This document shows, in pieces, positions 22,027 through 31,500 of a DNA stretch of 64,000 nt. This stretch comes from Ancistrus triradiatus (lineage: Eukaryota > Chordata > Actinopteri > Siluriformes > Loricariidae). The notes beneath the pieces are model-generated. The model saw nothing but the letters and a program-made list of their open reading frames with translations, did not search any database and was not told the origin of the DNA. Location of the stretch: assembly GCA_025084515.1 (NCBI GenBank), contig JAJAGP010000233.1:397501-461500 (forward strand), in the 5' to 3' direction. Each line of letters starts with the position of its first letter. The first letter of the stretch is position 1. The translations under genes were made by a program, and so were the position numbers.

Positions 22027-23200
22027 CAGTGGTGTGAAAAAGTGTTTGCCCCCTTCCTGAGTTCCTAATTTTTTGCACTCAAGTGTTTCGGACCATCAAA
22101 CCAATTTAAATATTAGTCAAAGACAACACAAGTAAACACAAAATGCAGTTTTTAAGGTGCCCCCCCGTTAAAACATAACTATGGTTTATCACACCTGAGT
22201 TCTGTCTCTAGCCACACCCAGGCCTGATTATTGCCACACCTGTTCTCAATCAGGACATCACTTAAACAGGACCTGCCTGACAAAGTGGAGTACACCAAAA
22301 GATCCTTACAAGCTGCACATCATGCCGAGATCCAAAGAAATTCAGGAACAATTGAGAAAGTAAGTCACTGAGATCTATCAGTCTGGAAAGGGTTCTAAAG
22401 CCATTTCTAAAGCTTTGAGACTCCAGAGAACCACAGTGAGAGCCATTATCCACAAATGGCGAAGACATGGAACAGTGGTAAACCTTCCCAAGAGTGGCCG
22501 GCCGACCAAAATTAGCCCAAGAGCGCAGCGACGACTCATCCAAGAGGTCACCAAAGACCCCACAACAACATCCAAAGAACTGCAGGCCTCACTTGCCTCA
22601 GTTAAGGTCAGTGTTCATGCCTCCACCATAAGAAAGAGACTGGGCAAAAATTACCTGCTTGGCCAGTTGTGTTCATTGTGTCCCATTACATCTGGTGTAA
22701 GAGTAACACAGCATTTCAGAAAAAGAACATTATAGCAGCAGTAAAATATGGAGGTGGTAGTGTGATGGTCTGGGGCTGTTTTGCTGCTTCAGGACCTGGA
22801 AGACTTTCTGTGATAAATGGAACTATGAGTTCTGCTGTCTACCAAAAAATCCTGAAGGAGAATGTCCGGCCATCTGTTCGTGACCTCGAGCTGAAACGAA
22901 CTTGGGTTCTGCAGCAGAACAATGATCCAAAACACAGCAGCAAGACCACCTCTGAATGGCTGAAGAAAAACAAAATGAAGACTTTGGAGTGGCCTAGTCA
23001 AAGTCCTGACCTGAATCCTACTGAGATGCTGTGGCATGACCTTAAAAATGCTGGAAAACCCTCCAGTGTGGTTGAATTACAACAATTCTGCAAAGATGAG
23101 TGACCAAAAATTCCTCCCCAATGCTGTAAAAGACTCATTGCAAGTTATCACAAACGCTTGGTTGCAGTTGTTGCTGCGAATGGCGGCCCATTAGGTTTAG
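22027..23200 (+). mobile_element. Tc1-like transposon with broken transposase, 3' end missing
   Basis: It starts TA|CAGTGGTGTGAAAAAGTGTT. On + it encodes an N-terminal paired-like region (QRTTVRAIIHKWRRHGTV, NLPKSGRPTKISPRAQRRL), then a frame change near 22660-22730 where the first catalytic Asp block is lost, then GGGSVMVWGCFA, WVLQQNNDPKHSS and WPSQSPDLNPTEMLW up to TGA at 23101. The second catalytic position reads N-N-D in place of D-N-D. The right inverted repeat is absent. It sits between the convergent armc2 and sesn1 genes. Confidence 0.85.
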
Positions 23201-25510
23201 GGATGCTGAATGAGAAGAGCAGGAACTTGTTTCGAGTGCTGATTTTATTTAGGAATATAGAAAAAGGACCGATTTATTCCATTTGAATGGATTGTTGAAG
23301 TTCAGTTTATAGTTAACGTTACCTCAGACAGACCCACAGGACTCGGCTGGTCTCGACAAGTTTCCGAGTCCACCTTACCCCGAGTCCCAATGAGGTTGAG
23401 ACCGAGACCGAGACGGACTCAAACGCCGATCTGTACGACCAGTAATTTGACCCAAATGGCAATCCATATAATGAGTTCACTAAAGACAAATTTGACCCAA
23501 ATGGCCATTTAGAATCCTGGAAGGAATTGAGAAAACTGGACGGCACTGCTTCGGTGATCTGAAAGGCTTTATTAAAGAGATCAGGAGAAAGCAGAAGAGT
23601 TCAAATCTCATGTTACAGTTACATCAACATGATACAGAACGGCACTGGCTTCCTCCTGCACATTCCTTAATTCCATTATCCCTAACAATAACACTTCACT
23701 GGTACCCTCTGTACAACCACTCAGAGCTGCACGAACCACACAGCAGTCCCGTCACCCGATCAAACAGCCGCGACGAGCCGCGAGCCGGCTCAGATTTGAT
23801 ATGAAATCAGTAACAGCAGAGCGCTGCAGCAGCCCAGCCTGGTGATTAAGGGCAGGACGGATCGGTCCCTCCACGTGTGGCCGTTCCTTTGTGTTTTTTA
23901 ACATCACAGCAGGGCTTCCGATCCTTCAGCTATCTGCTTTGGCCACTTTCAGGAACCAGGCTGGACTGGGAAAGCTGAAACATGACAGCGTCCGAAGTAT
24001 TCATGATGACATGAAGACGCTTGGATTGTTCTCACGGTGCTGTCTGATAGGCGTGATTGTGTTTAACACGTATACACATCAGCGAAAGAGAATATGATAC
24101 AAAGTGTTTATATGTTTTATTTCTTTTTTTGTTAGTTTTTTTTTTGTTAGACGTTTTATTATTAAAAAAATGTCAGTAACTGACACCAGACTCTGAAGAT
24201 CGATACAAAAAGAAAGCACGTTGCTTTTTTAACATCCGCCTCCAAATCTCAAAGTACCACTTCTTCCGCTTTACTCCGCCCCTCTGTTCCTTCAGCCGCC
24301 TTCAAAACGCAGTGTTTTAGTAAACAAAAGTAGCAGAAAGTCTACAAGTCCTTTAAAACGCATTCGGATTCGACGTTAAAAAAAGAAAGGAAAGCTGCTT
24401 AGTTATACTTGAAATCCTTAAAAGTGGGAACGAGCAGCGTCGGGGAGCCTGCTGCCAACGGCCACAGCTACAAACGAATGCTGCTCGGAGATACGAAGGC
24501 TACACGACAGGCGCTTTTATCATACCCACTACGAAACAATAGCTTTTCGGGACTTAAGATGACCGCGTGTGAAGGGAAGACAGGTCAGGGGGTCGGGGTG
24601 GGGGGTAGGATTCGGAGCAACAGGAAGCACGTCACAACGGGAAGACTGCTTTCACCCTGGAATCGCACGAGTGAAACTCGGTCACTAACCCAGAAGCGGC
24701 TACATCAGAGCTGAAGCGTGTTGATATTTCAGAATAAAAGTGCCTTGATAATGTTTTTAATGCCTGAAATACCAAACGTTTGTTGAATTATTGAACACAC
24801 ATGGTAAGCAGACGAGTGGTAACGTACAGTAAACCATAAACGAGGGCTCAGACAGCTGAATATCACTCTCTCACACTCTCACACACACACACCACCTCTC
24901 TCTCACACACATCCACCCACCCACACTCCGCTTCTCACTCTCCGTCACATCCCATAAGTTAGCTTATAAAAATGACTAATGATCTGGGTTTGGAGGCCGG
25001 CGCCCCCCGCTTGAGAAAAGCAGCATTGACGGACAGCGCCCGGGCGCTCGGCTCCGGGGCACTGCACGACCAGGCACGTTTCTGCAGCTTCACGAACGCG
25101 CTTCTGTCCGGTCGTGTGCGCTACAACGAAAACTAAAACAAATTCAGACAGAAAGGCAGGTGGTGCACCGAGCCGCAGCCAATCAGGACTCGAGCTAACC
25201 CCGTCACCTCGCAAGAGGCGCGTTTGAACCCAAAACGCATTAGAAACACTAAGCAGGAGGGCTCGCCTCCTCACTGTCCCATTATAGGGCCTCGCCCCCT
25301 GCTGGTAGGCTTTGGCACTGCACACCAACGAGTTCAGATGACTTCATGATTTCTTTTCTCCTCTTCACTCGCAGCTGAAGATGATCCTCGTCATCCTCCG
25401 ACCTTCCGTTAGATTAGTTCTGTCCTCTTTTTTTTGTTGTTTTTACTTTTTTTGATGAAGTGTCCCATGAAAGCAACAACAACGACAGTAAAATACTTGC
25501 TAATAGCACT
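23201..25510. other. Convergent intergenic zone and sesn1 3' UTR
   Basis: It contains candidate sesn1 poly(A) signals, a CT/CA-rich tract at 24866-24930 and a GC-rich stretch at 24985-25300. A 127-codon minus-strand ORF (25328-24945) lies inside the presumed sesn1 3' UTR and has no recognised homology. Confidence 0.5.
24116..24157 (-). terminator. sesn1: Candidate poly(A) signals of sesn1
   Basis: Two AATAAA hexamers in - orientation (TTTATT on + at 24152-24157 and 24116-24121) lie about 1.4 kb past the stop in an A-rich context. Another candidate is near 23570. The implied 3' UTR would include the CT/CA-rich stretch around 24870-24930. The choice of site is inferred. Confidence 0.4.
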
Positions 25511-25597
25511 TCATGTCATGTAGCGAGTGATGGCTCTCAGAGCGTAGAGCAGTTCTGCCTGCATGCGCGCTTCCATAAGAAGCAAATTAACGTGGAC
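25511..25597 (-). CDS. sesn1: sesn1 terminal coding exon 10
   Basis: Acceptor TCTCTTGCAG. It encodes residues 460-487 (VHVNLLLMEARMQAELLYAL RAITRYMT) and TGA at 25513-25511, the invariant sestrin C-terminus. Only 87 nt are coding. The exon is separated from exon 9 by a 1.6-kb intron made almost entirely of satellite repeats. Confidence 0.96.
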   Translation of the reverse strand, partial: VHVNLLLMEARMQAELLYALRAITRYMT

Positions 25598-28500
25598 CTG
25601 CAAGAGAAAGGAAGGAAGGAAGGACGTAAGGGACGGATCACATCACAAAAACTACTCAAGTCTCACTCAAGTGCCGTAATTTACTAAGGCTCAAGTCGGA
25701 CTCGCACGGTGGATTCAAGACTCAACTCAGACTCTCAAACTAGAGATTTGAAGCTGAACACGGACTCGCAATCTAGACACTCGACTCAGAATCGCACTCT
25801 AGAGATTCGACTCGGACTCGTAATCTACAGACTCGACTCGGAATCGCACTCTATAGAGATTCGACTCGGATTCGCAATCTAGAGACTCTACTCAGAATCG
25901 CACTCTATAAAGATTCGACTCGGATTCGCAATCTAGACACTCGACTCGGACTCGTAACCTACAGACTCAACTCAGAATCACACTTAGATATTCGACTCCG
26001 ACTCGCAATCTAGAGACTCGACTCGGACTCGTAACCTACAGACTCAACTCAGAATCACACTTAGATATTCGACTCCGACTCGCAATCTAGAGACTCGACT
26101 CGGATTCGCACTCTAGAGATTCGACTCGGACTTGTAATCTACAGACTCGACTCAGAATCGCACTCTATAGAGATTCGACTCGGAATCGCACTCTAGAGAC
26201 TCGACTCGGACTCGCAATCTAGAGACTCGACTCAGAATCACACTTAGATATTCGACTCCGACTCGCAATCTAGAGACTCGACTCAGAATCGCACTCTATA
26301 AAGACTCGACTCGGACTCGCAATCTAGAGACTCAACTCAGAATCACACTTAGATATTCGACTCCGACTCGCAATCTAGAGACTCGACTCAGAATCGCACT
26401 CTATAAAGATTCGACTCCGACTCGCAATCTAGAGACTCGACTCGGATTCGCACTCTAGAGACTCGACTCGGACTCGTAACCTACAGACTCAACTCAGAAT
26501 CACACTTAGATATTCGACTCCGACTCGCAATCTAGAGACTCGACTCAGAATCACACTCTAGAGATTCGACTCGGACTCGTAATCTACAGACTCGTCTCAG
26601 AATCGCACTCTATAAAGATTCGACTCGGATTCGCAATCTAGAGACTCGACCTAGAATCGCACTCTATAGAGATTCGACTCGGACTCGTAATCTACAGACT
26701 CGACTCAGAATCGTACTCTATAGAGATTCGACTCGGATTCGCAATCTAGAGACTCGACTCAGAATCGCACTCTATAAAGATTCGACTCCGACTCGCAATC
26801 TAGAGACTCGACTCGGACTCGTAACCTACAGACTCGACTCAGAATCACACTTAGAAATTCGACTCCGACTCGCAATCTAGAGACTCGACTCAGAATCGCA
26901 CTCTATAAAGATTCGACTCGGACTCGCAATCTAGACACTCGACTCGGATTTTCACTCGAGACACAACTGGACTTGACTCCAGAGAGTCACCTCAAAATGG
27001 CATTCTCGAGACTCGACTCGGACTCGCATGAGAAGCTCGACTCAGAATCACATCCTAGAGAACGGACTCAAGACTTGTATGCTATGAACTTGACTTCTCT
27101 TTTGAGAATCGACTTGGAACGCTAGCGATTCGAAACTGGACTCTACACGCTAAACGATCGCCAGAGATTTGAGACTCGACTCAGATTCGCAATCCTGAGG
27201 CTCTGTAGCGTGCGTCATGCTCACCTTCTCAGAGTGCTGAAACTGCCTCCAGAAACTCTCGTACATCCTCTTGGTGATTTTCTCGGGGCTACACACCATC
27301 GTCTTTATGTAGACTTTAAAGCCGCAGTCGAGCAGCTCGTTGATCTCTCCGTAATCGTAATCATCATACCTGCCGGTCACAGACACACAGACGTTAGCAC
27401 CGCCCGGAGTTCGTCCCGAGCGTCCGACGCGGCAGACTGAACACTGACCTGATGCCGAACATGCAGTGGATGTAGTTCCAGATGGCCCGCCGGAGCATGG
27501 AGGTGTCCACGCCCTGGTGAGTGGCCATGGTGTTGTAGGTCAGATTGTAGACGATCTGAAACTTCTCGTCAAGCAGCTGGCCCACGTCCGGGTACAGGCG
27601 GTTCACCAGGGAGTAGCCGTGATCCTCCCAGCTGTAGTCCTGACAACCGTACAGAGCATGTGGATCAGTCCGGCTCACTAAGCTAATAAGCGCAGCGCGC
27701 ACGCTCCCGGGCCGCGGCGGTTACCTGCACTCTGAACGTCGGCACATTCTCTCCTCGCCTAGAGAAGTCCTGGTAGCCGTAGCTGGTGTCCTCAAAGCGT
27801 CTCGACACGTCTCTGGACGGCGCACACTCCTCGTCCCCTGGACAAAACCCAAACGCAAACTGTTGAAGTCATGAACCAGAAGTGTTTAGCCACTGGCTTT
27901 CTCTCGAGACCCATTCCCGTCTAATGGAAGGTGCTGCCCGGGTACTGACTGACGTTTCGTTTCACAATGCTGCTTACATCAGGGGTGTGGAAAAAAAAAA
28001 GAGACCACAGATTTTCTGAGGCTCTGTAACAGGTCATTCCTGACTGGGAGCTGCTGGCCCGGTTTTAAAAAGAGCATGGATTTGGATCTTCTACCATTTC
28101 TATTAGTCAGAAATAGCAATCCCAGGTGTGACCTTTGGCCATAGGCTTGGGCTTATGGCGTGAACTGTTTGCTCACGCTCCGAGAAGCCTGAATGCGCTG
28201 CCAAAAAAAGCTGCACTTCCTAAACAATAATTTGTTTTTATTAAACGTTTTGTTTCAAATGCTGTAGAGGACCTGCTACAGATATACTAAAAGTAATGAT
28301 ACACGAATGTACTGGAACAATAACGTAAGAAACTGATCTTTTGTTAACCAGAGTTGAAGAGTCTACAAACGATTGTTTTAGGATTAGTACATGAACAAGT
28401 TCCAACAACACACAAACCATAAAGAGTTCCTTGTAAACCCTGTACTTGTTCAATAAAAGCTTTCGATTGTACTCTATTCTAAAACATAATTGCTAGCGAT

Positions 28501-31500
28501 CAGTCCCTGGCATTATTCTAATCCCCTTCAGTTCATGTGAACGTCCAGTTAGTCATAAAACTATTATACTTAGAAGATCATCTGAAATTGTAAAGCTGCT
28601 CTGAGACAATGCTCCACTGTACAAAGCGATAAAGAAATAAAGCTGACTTATAAACTAAACCGGTTCAGGTGGCCCACCCTAACCCCCATACCGCAGGAGC
28701 CCAAATTCAAGTCACACTGCCACCTTCCGGCCGGACGTCCCATGCAGACACTGGCTATGAAGTGCCTGTGATGGAATGGTGTCCCGTCCAGGGAGTGTCC
28801 AACATGAACGTCTTCACTGATCTCCAGGACAGGCCTCGGGCTCGAAACAAACTAGGCTCACATTTCCTGAAGGAACCCTGACCTTAACTTGGTGCCACAC
28901 AAAGTCCATGCATCCCTATCCCGATCACGACCATGGAACATGCCACTTAATACGAGTCGATCAGTTACTTTCCTCAAAATTATTTTTTTAACTCCAATAG
29001 TACCTAGCACGGGTCCCATACGCAACGTTTGAACTACAGCGCTCTCCGGGCACAGATAAGTGCCATTTCAACAGATCAACATCTGTTCCAGTGGTGGACG
29101 AAGTACACAAAGTGCGTACTTGAGTTAAAGTAGAGATACCCGAGGTAAAATTTCACTCCAGTAGAGCTCCACTTGAGTGAAAGTACAAATGTATTTGCCT
29201 TCATTTACAGCATTTAGCAGACGCCCTTATCTAGAGTGACTTAAGATTTTATAATCTTACAATCCGAGAAATTGTAGGTTAAGGGCCTTACTCAAGGACC
29301 AGCTTGGCAGAGGTGGGATCTGAACCCTGGACCTTCTGGTCCATAGTCCAGTACCTTAACCACTAGGCTACCACAGGTACTGAAGTAGCTAAAGTAAAAG
29401 TATGATTTATTATAACTTTATGACTTATGGTCACTTTCTGTTCTGTTCACTTTAACGTCCGATGTCTTATATTAACCCCTAGAAAACTAGTACGAGCAAA
29501 CCCATGTGACACCTGCTGACAGAAAGCAGAAACTGCAGAAAACTTCAAACTTTTCGTTAAGCGTTTAAAGTTTTAGAAAAGTTACAAAGACCAGAGACTG
29601 TCCAGTAGAGCACAGTACTAAATGTTTGCATATTGCGTTTTAAACACTGTGTACACAGGATCTAAGCTCATGGTAACGTCTAGTCAATGTTTTGCTTCAC
29701 CTTGAAAGGCACGTACCTGTACATGTAAATAACCATATATTACAGACGCCTGAATAACACAATACGAAAGCTAAACACACCTGAAGGCAAGCGCTTCCTT
29801 CCCAAACGCATTACGTAAGCTGGCCGAGAACAGAACGACCATGCCCTGTACTCAGAGGAAAGAGTAAATAAACCTTGCTGCTCAGCTTTTTATCTTCCAT
29901 TTTATCTTTTGCCTATCCGAAACCGGCGCGGTTCGTGCGAGAAAGGACGCGTACGACGTCGCGAGATCTCCTGGGCTTAAGCCGAGCTCTTACCCGCCGT
30001 GACGACCAGCATGCTCTCGGTCTTCTCCCTCTCGAAGCGCGTGGCCATCTCCTCCTGACTGGCTTCCTCGTCGTCGCGGCACTCCTGCAGCTGCTTCATC
30101 CTCTCCATCAGCACCTCTACCTCCCCCGACTCCTCCGTGTCCTTCAAAAACACACGTACGCTTGAGCCCAGAGCCAATCTTCGGCTTACATCACCAAAAC
30201 AGCAGCTGCGGCCATAAACAAACCAAAAAAGCCTGGCACCGATCTGGGAGCGTGTGATCTCATTCTCACCTGCTGGATTCCCACCATGTCCTCCAGAGCG
30301 CCGTTGCCGTTGGCGATGTCGCAGGCGCAGTAGCCGCTGAGCGATGGCGGTCTGAACGTGTGCCCTCCCTCGGCGTGAATGTCCGGCGTGATCCCGCAGC
30401 CGAAGGTGAACGAGGCCAGAGAATGGTAGTGTGTGAGCAGGACCACGGCGTGGATGAGCTCGGCTAAAGTCCAGCTGTGCTCCTCGGCCTTCAGGAGATT
30501 CTGCCCAATGAGAACAAGGCGCATTCATAATCGTGGGTTCAAGTTACGTTTTACTGAACAGACTTTACTGACCCCATAGACTGACTGAAGATTCCCAAAG
30601 TTTGGGGACACCCAAAAATGTACATCCAAACCATGGGTAGTATGGAGTTCGCCCCACACCTTCCACTAGATTTCGGCTTCTGAGGTCAAACAATAAGCCC
30701 TGGCTCGCTTTTGGCATTCTAGTGCATTTTCAAGGTGTCTGATGGAGTTGGGTTCCAGGTTCTGTGCAAGCAGGTTCTCATTCACAGTCGGCAAACCAAT
30801 TCCTTATGGACTTTGTTTAAGGGCAGAAGGTAATGAACTGACTTGTTGGGAGTGGAAATCTATAAATATTGAGAGTAGAATCCATTCTACTGCCGCTGCT
30901 TGTCTAGGGAGCAGAAATGTACGAGTTATAGTATGAATGTGTTGCTGAAATAGCAAAGCTCAATCATTAAAGGGGTGTCCAAAAACTTTTGTCTACATAG
31001 TGAAGTTAGTGTAGGCACTACTGGAGTGAGGGACCAGGACAACTCATTTCTCATCATTTACAAGACACGTTACAAGACAGGAAAACCTGAGTTGCTCAGA
31101 GGAACCTGACTGGATTTGACATTGATAGAGCAGAACAAACACCTGTTCAAAGTCTTGAAAGCATCCTCCATTTGCTTTCATGAACGAGCGCATATCTTTC
31201 CAAATACAGGCTGTTCTAGGTATTTTTTTTACTTTGACCCCCATATTAAGCAGTATTAAACTGTTTTGTTGGGTTTCACATCCTTAACATGCCCCAGCTC
31301 TTTGTGTTTTCTTCCTTTTTCAACTTTTTGGAGCCGCATCTGCACTGTAAAATCCAAACCAGTTCCTTATCACCGAGTTCCTCCTTCGTGGCGTCAGTTA
31401 CGCTTCTGTGTTGCCAAACAAACATTTTCTAAGGACTCGCACTCTCTGGGCTAGCTGTGTAGCTGGACCGGTGAACACACTGGCACCTGTTTGTTAAAAC

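Noticed and set aside
24945..25328. 127-codon minus-strand ORF
   Set aside because: It lies in the presumed sesn1 3' UTR, GC-rich, with no recognised domain. Likely chance.
29977..30528. 183-codon minus-strand ORF as a single gene
   Set aside because: It is sesn1 exon 6 in frame plus an open 128-bp intron and a different frame through exon 5. Homology and splice sites show two exons.
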